Source of the DNA: Karstenula rhodostoma CBS 690.94
Taxonomy: Eukaryota; Ascomycota; Dothideomycetes; Pleosporales; Didymosphaeriaceae
Assembly (NCBI GenBank): GCA_010093485.1
Contig: MU001504.1
Coordinates: 90,985 to 154,984, forward strand
Length of the DNA: 64,000 nt
Reading direction: 5' to 3'
The position numbers were made by a program, and so were the translations under genes. The notes beneath the pieces are model-generated. The model did no database searches and was not told where the DNA came from. It saw only the letters and a list, made by a program, of their open reading frames with translations. Every line of letters begins with the position of its first letter. Positions within the stretch are counted from its first letter, which is position 1. This document shows positions 53,037 through 64,000 of this stretch, in pieces.

Positions 53037-55700
53037 TTTATAGTAAAAGTAGATATTAAATACTAGTATATAAGCTAAGGTATTAAAATTAAGCCCTTAG
53101 TACTAGATATATAAGTATAAAATAGAGGAGTTAAGTACTTAGGGGGTATAATAAAAGAAAAAGCCTATATAATATAACTTAATACGAACCTTCTATAAGA
53201 AATATAGCCTAAGATTACTAGGGCTATAATATACCTATATAATTAAATACTAAATTATAAGAATTACTAGTACTTACTATATAAAATATTCTTTATAATA
53301 GTTGCCCTTATTAATAGGATAGTAACTTAACCTTAGAAACTAAACCTAGTATACCTTAAAGTATATAGAAGTAAAGCCTTCACTATAACTAATAATATAT
53401 AGTATAGGAAAAGTAAGCTATAGAGACTTAATCTAAAGGTATAGATTAGATACTTTATAGGATACTAATTAATAAATATCTAGCGTATATAGATTCTATT
53501 ACTATTAAAAGTAATTAGTATCTATAATATTATATTTAATAAAGATATAGTATTTAATAGAATATAGGAAGAGCTTATAGATAACCTTATATATAGTACT
53601 CTAGAAGAGATTATATTATAGGTTAGGACTATAGAGAGACTACCTACTCTAATAACTAAACTAGAGATAACTTTATTCTATAAAGATAAATTAGTTATAA
53701 TAAGTTATAGTAACTTATAATAATAATAAGAGATATTAGAAGAGTTACTAAAGAGGAAGTATAATAGTACCTACCTATTATTACTAATAATACTATTACT
53801 AGTTATACTACTAGTATAACTTATAATATAGAATATACTATTACTAAAAGTATAAGTAGTAGATAACTATATATAATAGCTAATAGTAGCTAGTATAAAA
53901 ATTATACCTTAGGTAGCTATATTTATAATAGGTACCCTAGTAGGTTATAAAGGTATATATAAAGGCTATAACCTTAATAAAGTATAAGTAAAATAGATAC
54001 TTATAAAAGGATTAAAGCCTTATTAAAGCTAACTACTACTACTACTAATAATCTAAACTAAACTTAAGGATTACCTAATAGGGGAATTATTTTAAGAAGC
54101 TAAATATAAATACCTCGCTAGCTATTAATAAATAAACTTATAGATAGAAGTACTATAAAGACTAATTAAATAAGTAGATTACTAAATCCTTAACTATATA
54201 TAGGTATATACCTATAAACTTAATAAATACTATTAATTCCTAAAGTATAAGGCTTAACTAGTTATATAAAGAGACTAGTAGAAGGATATTACTCTATAAG
54301 ATACCTATATAGTAATCTTAACTAATTAATTATTCTATATACTTATAGTAATAGCTACTAGGTATAACCTTAAACTAAAATAATATAATATAACTAATAC
54401 GTTTATATATATAATATTTAATTAAGAAGTCTATATAAGGATACCTATAAGGTACTAAAAGAGAGGTATAACCCTTAAACTATAGAAGGCCCTCTATAGA
54501 CTCTAAATCTTGCCTAAGCTATAGTAGAAAGAATTTATTATAATACTTAAAGGTATAGGTTTTACTATAATTCTATATAAACTATACTATATAATTAAGG
54601 ATAGTATTATTATCTTCTTCTATATAGATAATATTATTATTACTTATTACTAAATAAAAGAGGTAGCAGTAACTAAAGTAGTAGAGCTACTTAAATAAAA
54701 ATATACTATAACTAGAGGAAATAACCTATAATAGTTCCTTAGTATAGAGGTTATTTAAAAATAAAACTAGTAACTTATATAATTATTATAGACCTTATAT
54801 ATTAAGAAAATCTAATAACTAGTAAATAAAACTAATTACTACTATAATATACCTATAGCTAGTATAGAGCTTAAACCTCGAGAAGGTCTAGCCTTACTAT
54901 TAGAGATTAATAAGTATTAATAAAAGATTAGATTACTACTATTTATAGTAGTTATAACGTGACTAGATATTACTTTTACTATATTATAGCTAGCCTAGTT
55001 TCTATTAAACCTAGGCTAAGTATATTAAAATACTATTAATAAAGTATTATTATATCTCTTAGCTACTAAATATAAGGGTTTATAGCTTAGAGGTAAATTA
55101 TACCTTTAGATTGCTAGTAACGCCTTATTTACTAATAATATAATTAATAGGAAAAGCTTATAGAGCTATATAATTAAGTTATTTAATAGCCTAATAGTAT
55201 AGAGGGTAAATAAATAAAATACTATTACTACCTCTATAATAGAGGTAGAACTACTCGCCCTATTATAGGTAGCTAAGGAAGCTATCTATATTTTAAGATT
55301 ATTAAGGGAGCTTAAAATTATATTACCTAGCTCTATAATTATAATATAATATAATAATTAATAGATAATTTACTTAGTAACTTAAAAAGTATTAAAACTC
55401 TAGACTAAGCTCTAATATATTAATATCTATAATTACTAGCTATAATAAGAAGTCTCTATAGGAATAATTACTATTAAGTATATTAAGTTAGCTAAAATAA
55501 TTACTAATAGACTTATAAAAGTACTACTAGTAAATAAATAGCTAGGCTTCCTTAACTAGCTTAGATTAGTTAATATAGAAAATCGAGAGGTAATAAGTAC
55601 TATATTACTTAAAGAAATTTAAGACTACCTTTACTAAGTACTCTAAATTATTATTTATAATCCAGCTTAGGTAGCCTAGGGGCGCTAAGCTAAGGGGGTA

Positions 55701-55986
55701 TATTAGATTATATATATATATTATTACTTATAGTATAATATACTTACTATTATAGTAAATTATAGTAACTACTAGTAGTAGTAGGTAGTAAGTATAAAAG
55801 AAGAGGCTAGGATATTTTATACTATTAGGACTAGTATAGAGTGCTAAGGTATTATTTAAGGATATATCTTAGCTAGACTTAGAATAATAATTAATTACAA
55901 TAATTTATATAATTATATAATATATAATAAAACTATCTATATCTATAGTTTATAGTAATCCATTATTATTTATAGTAGATCTGATA
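55701..55986 (+). repeat. LTR, copia copy 4 (3' LTR)
   Basis: 286 bp after the polypurine tract; ends agatctgata, keeping the TG lost elsewhere. Confidence 0.92.
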
Positions 55987-55991
55987 ATTAT

Positions 55992-56290
55992 ATAGATATA
56001 AGAGGTACTTAAAGCTATTATAGTAGTATTAACTCTAAATTTATACTAAGTAATCTACCTTAAGTAAGTTATAAAGTATAGAGTAGGTAGTATTAGTATA
56101 GATATAGTAGCTTAAATAGATAAAAAAAAAATAGAGGTATACTAGTTTTAAAAGTATTTAGAAGGTAGGTATTATTAGAGGGTTAGCTATTATAATTACT
56201 TTAAGACCTAACTATAGATAGGTAAATAGTATCTCTTTAATTATAAATAGCTATAAAAAATATTATAAAAATTAATAACTATTATTTATA
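55992..56290 (+). other. Relic H, right piece, ending at the island boundary
   Basis: Continues the sequence broken at 50577. RIP composition persists to about 56280 and then stops abruptly (tataaagtgaagacgcc). Possible remains of a coding region; not identified. Confidence 0.4.
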
Positions 56291-57203
56291 AAGTGAAGAC
56301 GCCACCAATGTACGTGTTAGAAAGAGGACATCCTGCCGCCACGGCACAGCGCATCTCCCCTGCGCTTTCGGATCCCTATAGGGCCACCCATGCATACATC
56401 ATTATGTCATGAAAGAACGTATATTATCATCATCGATGCACGATTACAACACTCCAGTCCTTGATTAAATATACCTTATCGCGCAGCGACGGAGGCGCAC
56501 CCAAAAAGCGCAACCAAAACGGACAAGACTCTTGGGCCCCCACCGTCCAAACGTCTCGATATCTTGACTAGATTAGCACACGATGGACTTGAAACGCTAC
56601 GCACGACCCTGCGCAGTCTGAGGTTCCGCTCCTGAAGCTGGGACCCAGTTCCCGCGCTCGGTCGCGCAAGAGGCAGCGACCGAGCCAGCGAAGAGCCAAC
56701 TTCGCGTCGCGGATTCGCCTGAACACTGTTGTCGCGAGGGCAGCAGGCTTGCACGCAAACATGAGGGGGGCAATCCGCATGTGATATTGAAACTTGAGAT
56801 CTAAATTACGTCTGCAACCAGCGGGATGGTATCAAATCTAGCATCTATAAGCCGGGTATGCAAAGATGCCCTTCCCCCAATGCGCCATCGCTATGCAACG
56901 AACGATACGAAGTGTAGGAAATACAGGACGTGGAATGAATGGATATATGATATGAGCTAGACCGTACGGGGTCATCCTGTGCTGGTACAATACATGAGCA
57001 GGAGCGCCGTTCCTGGGGGACCGGCACGATAAGAGGGCTGGAGAAGCGAAGGGAGCGAGGAGACGGCACATGGAGCGAGCGTGTGTTGAACGGTTGGACA
57101 GTAGGAAAATGTTTGTATGGTATTGTCTTCTTTGGAGAGCCGGTGTTGATGTTTGCTGATGTTGCGCTTGGTGTGCGCGCGCTTGGCTGGTGGGTTGTTG
57201 GAT
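56291..57203. other. Non-coding flank right of the island
   Basis: Ordinary GC content and dinucleotide use. Short open frames here (for example 56476-56754 minus) match nothing I know. The right part should be the 3' untranslated region and terminator of the minus-strand transporter gene that ends at 57204. Confidence 0.6.
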
Positions 57204-58793
57204 TTAGTCCTCGACGTCTTCGTCGCGGCCAGGATACATGATGTCTTGGACCACGACCGCGCGGATGTTGTGATAGAGCACAAATGCCCACATGCAGAGG
57301 ATAACAATCGTCAGGCCGTTTGCAACGTACAATATGACCTCGTCTTTCAAGCTGTTGCCGATGTTGATGGTTGCGATGATAAAGCCAGAGTTCGGGAACA
57401 CCATGGCCCACCATCCGAGATGGAAGTATTCGGGACGCGAGTGAAGAACCTGGTAAATTTATTAGCGAACGCGTATGCTGAGCAGTGCGGCGTGACTTAC
57501 GGCGATGAGAGCAATCATGAAAAACCACATGGCAAGTACCCAAAGGAAGAGTGCCGCTACTATGGCCAGGGTCCGTAGCACATTTGCATCAAGCAAGCTG
57601 TCTCCCTGCAGGTCGAAGTCGTCCTCAAGGGCGTTGGCCATCCCGATGAAGGCCAGTGCTGTGAAGGAAGGCGGGCCCACACCGATGAACATAGCACCCC
57701 TGTGCTCGCGGTTGGGGTAACCAACTTGCATCAGGCGACCGATGTAATGCGCGTACATGATGATGCTCATTGTGAATCCCAGACCTTGACAGCCCAAGCC
57801 CGCAGCGATGATGGGCATGCGTGCACTGACTGGTTGATCCTTCGCGATGACAGCCGCGATCGTGCCGCCAAGCATGATTGGGAAAATGGGAAGTAGCCAG
57901 GATGGCATGAACTTTGTGAGCAGGTAGGTATGTCTGGCGAACAAGAAAGAGTACTGGAAAACGGCAAGGCAGAAGGACATGAAAACGTATACCCAGAATG
58001 CGATAGCCATGCTGGTTATGATCCATCCTCGCATCGGATGATCCGCCTCGTATGATTCAACCACGTACTTTTGCGTACCAGTGATTATGGTGGCGATGGA
58101 GAGAAAGAATGGGCCCAAGAAGAGTGCTTCTCGCTCGTGAGTGAAGGACTCCTTGAATGTGCCGGGGAATTTGGTAAACCGAAGGACCATGCAAGCGCAG
58201 AGGGTGGCGAAGAAGATCAAGTTAACAATGTAGAAGACGGCGCCAATGGTGATCAGACCGGGGAAGCGATGCGGTTGAACGGCGATAAGTGTCGCAATAC
58301 CTCCAGTGGCCATGGTCAATGTGTACCAGGCCCATGTGAAGTGCTTTAGTCTCGGTCCGAACGCCATCCATGGCTGGTTGGGGTCTTTCTTGTGGGGATC
58401 GTGGGGTTCTGCCGCTGCCTTCTCTTTGTCCAAGTCGATCGAGTCTCGTGGAGACTCATTGGGAGTAGGCTGCACTGAACGCTCAGTAACGTATGTGGGA
58501 TCCTTGAAAGAATCTTTGCCCTTCGATTCCTCTGGGTAACCGTTGACATTTACTGGTCCTTGGTAATAGCCCGGTTGCTGGTTGGGGCCGAAGTTTTGAT
58601 AGTTTGGATTCTGGTCCTGGGGATATGGTCCTCCGGACGGTTGTACCCATGTGTTTGTCCGTGTGGTTTGACCCGAAAGGTTTCGAGCATGGTTGTTGTT
58701 AGGGTTGGAACCGTCGAAATTGAGGTTGAAGTTGGAGTTAAAGTTGCTGCTGCCTTCGAACGATTGATCGGCTGGTTGGTATCGAGGATCCAT
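57204..58793 (-). CDS. TDT/SLAC1-family C4-dicarboxylate (malic acid) transporter
   Basis: Exons 58793-57501 and 57449-57204 with a 51-bp intron (57450-57500, GTAAGT...CAG, phase 0) give 512 residues. Residues 1-145 are a predicted disordered tail rich in Asn, Gln, Pro and Gly. Ten hydrophobic segments follow, about 152-173, 177-206, 223-245, 256-286, 297-318, 326-356, 370-390, 407-434, 440-462 and 470-495. FTWAWYTLTMATGG (152-165), GPPSFTALAFIG (373-384) and WWAMVFPNSGF in exon 2 are typical of the family of fungal Mae1 malate transporters and Ssu1 sulfite pumps. Location should be the plasma membrane. The MATGG opening favours the malic-acid branch; sulfite export is the alternative. The start at 58793 is the first Met of the frame and has a pyrimidine tract upstream. 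Confidence 0.93.
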
Positions 58794-58857
58794 TGCTGGA
58801 AGGCCGGAAGGTGACCTGCACCACGAAGCGAAAGGAGCAAGAACGCCGAAGATAAAT

Positions 58858-58888
58858 AAGGGAAAAAAGGGAAAAAAGGGGAGGAGAA
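58858..58888 (-). promoter_or_regulatory. Pyrimidine-rich tract upstream of the TDT transporter
   Basis: A 31-base uninterrupted pyrimidine run on the coding strand, 65-95 bases before the ATG. Such CT tracts often lie just upstream of transcription starts of well-expressed fungal genes. No experimental start site can be inferred. Confidence 0.4.
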
Positions 58889-61013
58889 TTGAAAATTAGA
58901 TCAGCACCGGGCCGCAAAGGAACAGAGTGGACAAGTGGAACAGCGGGGGGCGAAGTACTGATAGTCAAGAGCCCACGCTATAAAGCACAGATACAGCCCT
59001 CCACGCTGTTTCATAGCGGGCATCGATTGGCGTTTCCGTCTGTAGTAGCGTATAGTAGAGCGCCTGGGCAGCGTCCCGTTGTAAGGGTGGAGTGGGATCC
59101 CATCTGCCTTGGCGGGGGTGAGGTGTTACTTAGACGCTGGTCGTGGTACCCACTGCGAAGCTTCAGATTCGGGCTTGTATCAGATGCATGTGAAAAATAC
59201 CATAGCGTCTTTGTCGTGGGCGCTTCTCAAGAGCAAACTTGGTTAAGCCCGGCTCCGCTCTGAGGCTGCCAAGGCGTTTTGACGTCGAGTCCCGAAGCGG
59301 ACAAGCACGCTCATTGTTGCATATAAGGAAAGGATGTTCGCCGTTATGATGATTGTGCCTATACCACGATGCGCAACAGTGTCGAATGTATCCCATGATA
59401 TTCAGTCATTGTTAGTAGCTTGGCGAGACCTTAGAGATGGAAAGATCTACTGGACGAGGTGAACTTTCCCAAATTGTGCGATGCACAAGGAGTTAGTGTG
59501 AATCCGGTTTACGATTTGTGGATAGGAGGTTCACTCAACGGCGACGCGTCGAGGAACGTCGTTGGTGCACCGTAGGGGAGGCGGGAGGCTTGACTGCGCC
59601 AGGGTCGATCCCTCTGTAAAACATGGCACCCTGTTAGGGTGTGCGCGTCTTCGCCGCATTATCGTCGTGAAAAAAAAGGCCGAAATGTTCCGATATCCCA
59701 TCTAGGCCAATGTGGGTCTAATGGCGGGAGATGGACGCCCAGGCGGGTTGGCTGGGAGGAGCTTGAAACCGGCATCGAAACGCCCTAAAGAGCCGCTTGT
59801 GTCGTCGCAGATGCCAAGCATCCCACGTAAAACACACACAAGAATACCCCCACATAACCCATACCGACTGAGCGCGAAAGTTGGCTTGGCCATCAAAGCT
59901 TTGGTTGAGGGCGTTGCGCAGAACAATGGTGGTGTAGCACCCCTTTCAGCATGGGCTTGGCATGTCGATCTCAAGATCGCCGCCCAGGGCTAATTGGAAA
60001 TGTTGAGGACTCCTATCAGTAACAGGGAACACTTTCGCAATTACGGGCATATAAGCTTGTTCATCCTTCGCCCGATTGTGCAGAGAAGCTTCTGCACGCG
60101 TTCCATCAAGGGTGCGGTGCAGCGGCCACCACTGATGCCCAAATACGCAGGTTTTGAATTTCAAATCCAGGTCCCATCTGTTTGCTGCCCATTGCGTGCT
60201 CTTGCAATGCGAAACCGTGAGGCTGTGAACGACTGCATTATCTTGTCATGTGGAGCTCCTCTTGCTCATCGCAATTCTTGAGGCTGTGCCCGCCGATCGC
60301 AGGGCAGACTCACAGACTCGACTCTTGGCAATACGATACACGCGTCAGTACCCATCGTGAAGTTGCGCACGAGTAGGAGCACGATGTCGATGCATGGCGG
60401 TGGGAAAGAATGATTGACAGTGGAGGCGTGACGTGAACAGCACAGCACAGCACATGGTGTTGCGTAACGAGGATGCGTACGCAACCCGCGGATTTCGATA
60501 AGCTTGGCCTAGAAAATCAGCACTGTCACCAGATTCCCACCTCACGCATCAAGATACGGCGTTCCGTATTGTTCGCAACGTTTTCTCTTGAGACTTCTTG
60601 CAAAGGAGAGACCTTCAAAATTCTCGCGAGGATCCCTCTTGTTCTACTAACTTACCACTTGCGAGTCAACATGCCCGCGCAATGCAGATACGCACCCTTC
60701 AAATTTATCTCTTCTACGAGGGCAAGGAAGTGGTCGGCGAATGAAAACTTCCACTCCACGCTTGGCAATGCCCAGCTGCGGAAGTGTGTGCATTATTCCT
60801 ATCGCGCGCAATGCTCAACATTCAGCAACTCAGACTTCGTGGCGATCAAGCACCTTTGAAGCAGCGTGAACCCATGTGGACACGGTGCTCAAAGGCAACT
60901 TAGCACAGCGGAGCGGAGGGGCATGTGAAGGCGGCGTGTGCGACGGCTCCGCTCCGCCCCACTTGTATCAGGCACCCCCTTGACGCGTCGAGACACCTTA
61001 TCTAGACGCTAGC

Positions 61014-61136
61014 ATGCCAGATATCTTAGAAAGATTGGAACAATTGGAAGGTGAGAACTCAAACCAGCGGTTAGATAAGGCTAAAATAAGAATTGTCGAC
61101 GTTGAAGGTGAGAAAACAGCGATTCGAGTGCGCTAA
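61014..61136 (+). CDS. Small hypothetical ORF, 40 residues
   Basis: Starts MPDILERLEQLEGENSN and ends IRVR. It is charged, Leu/Glu-rich and heptad-like, so a short coiled coil is possible. It is antisense-side and downstream of the DUF1996 gene. It may be a fragment of a larger lost gene or chance; no relative is recognised. Confidence 0.2.
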   Translation: MPDILERLEQLEGENSNQRLDKAKIRIVDVEGEKTAIRVR

Positions 61137-61244
61137 CGAGTGATACGCCCTCAGTTCAGGATATGAGACGCCCAAAATCTACGAAAGAATCGCCTGAGAC
61201 ACAAACTACAGCATGACTCCCGCAGCGACTGCAACCTTTCCAAG

Positions 61245-62539
61245 TCACATCGGCATAGCGCCTGGAAGGTGGTCAAGCCCTACAAATGAACGTATTAGAT
61301 GACTTATATCCTAGCAACAGGCAGGGAACTTACATCCGTCGAGGTCATCGTTCACCGTGTTTTTGATAGTGCACTTATTGGCATCCGCAACGCTCTGCGT
61401 CTTCAGATTGTTACTGACCAAGCTTGTAGAGTCCATCGCTTTCTGCAGCGCGTCTCCCTTCCAGCCAAACATGTAATCGCCGTGGGTTCCATAGCCGCGA
61501 CGATCGTCGAAACTCCACACAAAAGGCTGCGAGCCATCGGCAGGCCATATAGACTTGTCGTTGAAAGCTGTTGTGTTCCACATGGTCTCGAAGGCGAGCT
61601 GGGGCATTCGAACAGGATGGGAAGAGGGGCAGGACCCTGCGTTCTGGAATGCGCCTTTGACGGTGTTGTACATATGGTCCTGGTGATTAGGGCCTATAAA
61701 GGTAAGCCCGCGCTTTGAAAGGTTTGTGCCTCGTGATAGACTTACTGTCAAGGTTTTTCCCATCCCAACATGCAGGGAAGTGATGTATAGCCATGATTCC
61801 AGCAGCGCATGGCTGTTTGGGAAAGTCGTTTGTCTCGCTACCTCGGGTCATTATGTCCTTCAAACAGGTATAACGTAGGCCTGGATTGCTTCCAGAAGTG
61901 GTGGTGGGGCTACCGACGGTCATACGGAAGCCCTGATGCTCGTCAGCGAATTTTTGGGAATACGAGAGAAATGGCACTCTTACAGGCTTGAAGGAGGTGA
62001 TCTTTGTCTTGCCATTCGAGTTGAAGTCTTGTTGAAGGTAATAAATGGTCATGCCTCCAGTCAACGAGCCCAACAACGCATTGGGGTACTGTGGCACACG
62101 CTTGTAGGTGCCGTTCCTGGCTTTGAAGTACATCACAGCGGTCCAATAGTTACTGCCAAAGTCAGGAACCACATTTATGCTGCGCTAACCGGTAGCTTGC
62201 CTAAAGTCTTCAGAGAAAGAGCAAGTCGTGCAAGTGGCCTTCGCACCAATGTCGCCGCTCATGGTGGCGTTGAAAGCATTGCCTCCCACAATCTACGTTG
62301 GGTGTACTATGAGCAGTCGTCTCAGGCATTTCGAAAGCACCGCTAACTTGCCTGGTGCAGGTGAGCCGACGGAATGCTTCCAGGCTGGAACCGTCAGCGG
62401 TGTTCCCTTTCTACCAGTGTCGTACAAAGCATACCTCCACAACGGGATCCAGGCGCTGCACTGAGAGCGTCGCGCATCCGAATCGTATGTAAGCCCAAGA
62501 GGGTGCCACAAGGGCGAGAGTAAGAGAAAGCCACTTCAT
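61245..62539 (-). CDS. Secreted DUF1996-domain protein, six exons
   Basis: Exons 62539-62435, 62384-62352, 62292-62201, 62152-61746, 61693-61334 and 61279-61245 join to 343 residues. The signal peptide is about 1-16 (MKWLSLTLALVAPSWA). Family landmarks in order: VQRLDPVV (27-34), PGSIPSAHLHQIVGGNAF (36-53), CTTCSF, SNYWTAVMYF across the exon 3/4 junction, GGMTIYYLQ, HHFPACWDG, NLDSPNHQDHM across exon 4/5, FPQLAFET-type MPQLAFETMW, and GWLDHLPGAMPM at the end, rebuilt by the last intron. Length and order match fungal DUF1996 proteins, which are extracellular or wall-associated and of unknown activity. Introns are 48-59 bp. Introns 2 (62293-62351) and 3 (62153-62200) have GC donors (GCAAGT, GCAAGC) instead of GT; introns 1, 4 and 5 are GT-AG. 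The frame stays open only with these junctions. Confidence 0.9.
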
Positions 62540-64000
62540 TACTGAAAGATGTGATCGTGACGCTTTCGATGGGCTCAATCGAACACAACCTAAGATCATT
62601 CGACGTGGTGTCCAGTCATGCAGATATACATGCTCCCTTATCTCCAAGATACTGTCCGATCTTTGAAATATGCCGTGCGGGTCGTCGGTAGGACGATGAT
62701 AGTCCGTTAAATCGACGCATATCTGCCCAACCAGCGTTCAGATCAGTAAAGTGCGTCGCACTATATTCACGACTTCCCCGCATTTGGTCTTGTTTTATGC
62801 GGTTCTTCAACATCCATATGGTTGATGCCTGCGCAGTTCATCTACAGATCCGAAAATGGCCACACGAGCTGCTCTGCCGGCAGTACTGTGATTGCCGAGA
62901 GGTAGCGACCAGATAACCGTTGCAGGGCATGTAGCCATTAAGCCTTCGACAAGGATCCTTGGCCTCTGAACTAGAAGCCTTGGTTTCCAGGCCAGAGATT
63001 GGAAACGCGACCGAGTATGTAAGTTTCGCAATTGTAAAGCCGACGATCCAATATGCGGGATGTGTCTTCGGCCACGATCAGCAGAACCATCTGGTCACGA
63101 CAAGCAGATCGTGGGCAAAGGCATTCCCGGCCTTGAAGTAATGCGCATGCCAGTAAGTTTTACGGGTGATCTTCAAACATGTACGTGTCGATGATTACAA
63201 GGTCGATGGCGATGGATGTCGAGGTCGTCGTGAACAGATGAAGGTGCGACATCGAGCTCCCAACAGGCTCTAGTGGCTTGGCGCTACACATCTCCGTGAA
63301 TTGTGGGATGATGCCTTATGGGCGATACCAGCCCGAACACAGTGCATATCCCAGGCCTTCACGCGCTCATCAATCACGAATAGGATACTCCATATCCATC
63401 TCTCTACTCATTCACAGTCGCTATAGCGGGAAGGCTCTGCGAATGTTCACCCAAACTGAGACAGGTGCGCGCAACGTGCAAACCTCCGGAGGTTTCTTGC
63501 CTCATGGTGCACACGATGCTCAGAGGATGTATTCGAACTCTCTAGTGATGATACGGCCTTGCCTGTCATTTCCGACGGCCGTTACCAGTCTTTGACGTGC
63601 CATAACAGGGCAGCATCCCTTCCCAAAGTCGAGGCGCGATTCCAGAAGCCGGTATCCCACGCACCTGCGGATCATCGCCGCGCGAAGTCTTCCCTACCCT
63701 CGAGTCTCTTTCCGAGTGTTCTCCACAACCAAGAGAGTGTAAACCGCGATATCTTCATTTCCAGGCCCTCTCAAAATCAATCGTTGAAACAACTTTCACG
63801 AACTACTAGAGCACCAAGTGTTGATGAGCGGCTCTCATTCTTCCCTTTGAGGCAGATGGCAGGATTCCAGTCTAACATTATGGCAGGTAGTGCCAAAAGT
63901 ACATAAAAAAGCCGCTTTTCGACGCATGTGATATTCACATACCCACGAATGTCCATTATTGCAGCCGCGCAAACGATGCGATCGTTCAAGCTTATTCACG
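62540..64000. other. Intergenic region right of the DUF1996 gene
   Basis: Holds the DUF1996 promoter side and about 1.4 kb without a recognisable gene. Open frames of 60-115 codons (for example 63278-63595 and 63559-63906 plus) overlap and show no motif. No RNA gene was seen. A gene whose exons are mainly beyond 64000 cannot be excluded. Confidence 0.5.

Larger units (their letters stand above)
50578..55986 (+). mobile_element. Ty1/copia LTR retrotransposon, copy 4 (least RIP-damaged, contains assembly gap)
   Basis: LTRs at 50578-50863 and 55701-55986 (286 bp), perfect duplication attat (50573-50577, 55987-55991), polypurine tract ctaagggggta before the right LTR. The reverse transcriptase motif behind the copia assignment is clearest here: 54486-54536 reads K-A-L-Y-x-L, then P and a run of RIP-made stops, and 54621-54632 gives Y-I-D-N (former YVDD) in the same frame. 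It keeps more CG, CA and TG than the other copies (for example acatgt, ggcgct, acgcgct, gctaacagcgct). Filling the gap to the length in copy 3 gives 5532 bp. Confidence 0.93.
6660..56290. repeat. AT-rich, RIP-mutated transposon island (49.6 kb)
   Basis: Between the ABC transporter relic and 56290 the sequence is built almost wholly of A/T plus GC, CT, AG, CC and GG steps. CA and TG are nearly absent, CG is rare, and TA-containing stops fill every frame, so no open frame of even about 60 codons persists. Loss of CpA/TpG with gain of TpA is the mark of RIP, which mutates duplicated DNA in ascomycetes. The right edge is abrupt (56280-56300); the left edge grades over about 150 bp inside the ABC transporter gene. 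The individual elements listed below account for about two thirds of the island. Confidence 0.95.
58794..61244. other. Intergenic region between the TDT and DUF1996 genes
   Basis: About 2.45 kb. The left part is the transporter promoter region. Several open frames of 70-128 codons occur on both strands (59712-59993, 60473-60859 and others), but they overlap each other, have no recognisable motif and look like chance frames. No tRNA or rRNA was recognised. A short (cacag)n run lies near 60438-60452. The right end is the 3' region of the DUF1996 gene. Confidence 0.55.

Noticed and set aside
6660..56290. Centromere
   Set aside because: AT-rich RIP islands can be centromeric in some fungi, but this block is made of a few discrete retrotransposons, is short, and has genes at both edges. 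CENP-A data would be needed; not claimed.
6660..56290. Giant cargo-carrying transposon (Starship type)
   Set aside because: No tyrosine recombinase (DUF3435) captain or cargo genes are readable; the content is LTR elements and simple repeats.
56476..57071. Small minus-strand open frames next to the island
   Set aside because: Overlapping frames without motif or start context; probably chance in GC-balanced untranslated sequence.
59712..60859. Plus-strand open frames of 93-128 codons between the two right-hand genes
   Set aside because: No domain, signal peptide or splice-supported extension; they overlap open frames on the other strand.
63278..63906. Possible gene at the right end
   Set aside because: Two overlapping frames with no recognisable family and no splice sites that would join them into a known protein.

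Overview
The window looks like a piece of a filamentous ascomycete genome; a Dothideomycete with AT-isochore-like structure is my inference. Evidence for a fungus: short introns of 48-95 bp, a modular highly reducing polyketide synthase, a TDT-family malate-type transporter with an Asn/Gln-rich tail, a secreted DUF1996 protein, and a sharply bounded AT-rich block carrying the signature of repeat-induced point mutation (RIP), a fungal genome-defence process.

Layout. (1) 1-4865, plus strand: the 3' part of a highly reducing type I PKS gene (DH-MT-ER-KR-ACP; KS and AT lie left of the window), readable after removing two introns. (2) 4866-5884: gene-poor spacer, perhaps with an LTR remnant. (3) 5885-6780, minus strand: the last nucleotide-binding domain of an ABCC-type ABC transporter, probably once a neighbour in the PKS cluster. 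It has lost its H-loop, and its upstream coding part runs into the AT-rich block and carries RIP-type stops. (4) About 6.66-56.29 kb: a 49.6 kb AT-rich island with almost no CA or TG dinucleotides and no open frame of note. I could resolve much of it: four copies of one Ty1/copia family (each 5532 bp, 286-bp LTRs, 5-bp target duplications), one of them inserted inside another; two copies of one Ty3/gypsy family (about 7.27 kb, about 503-bp LTRs); four copies of a third family (155-1283 bp) inserted in the gypsy elements, sharing one end and flanked by 10-12 bp duplications; several tandem repeats; and unassigned relics. An assembly gap (52912-53036) lies in the rightmost copia copy. (5) 56.29-64 kb: ordinary base composition with a TDT transporter gene (57204-58793, minus) and a six-exon secreted DUF1996 gene (61245-62539, minus), plus long non-coding stretches.

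How it fits together. The PKS and ABC transporter relic suggest the edge of a secondary-metabolite cluster bordered and partly eroded by a transposon nest. The transposons are dead in their visible sequence: reverse transcriptase motifs can be recognised only by reading through transition-made stops. The genes right of the island are apparently unrelated housekeeping or accessory genes. I found no convincing unknown system. The most useful observations are RIP damage spreading into a single-copy transporter gene, the nested identical-length copia insertions, the end-sharing third repeat family, and two GC-AG introns in one small gene.
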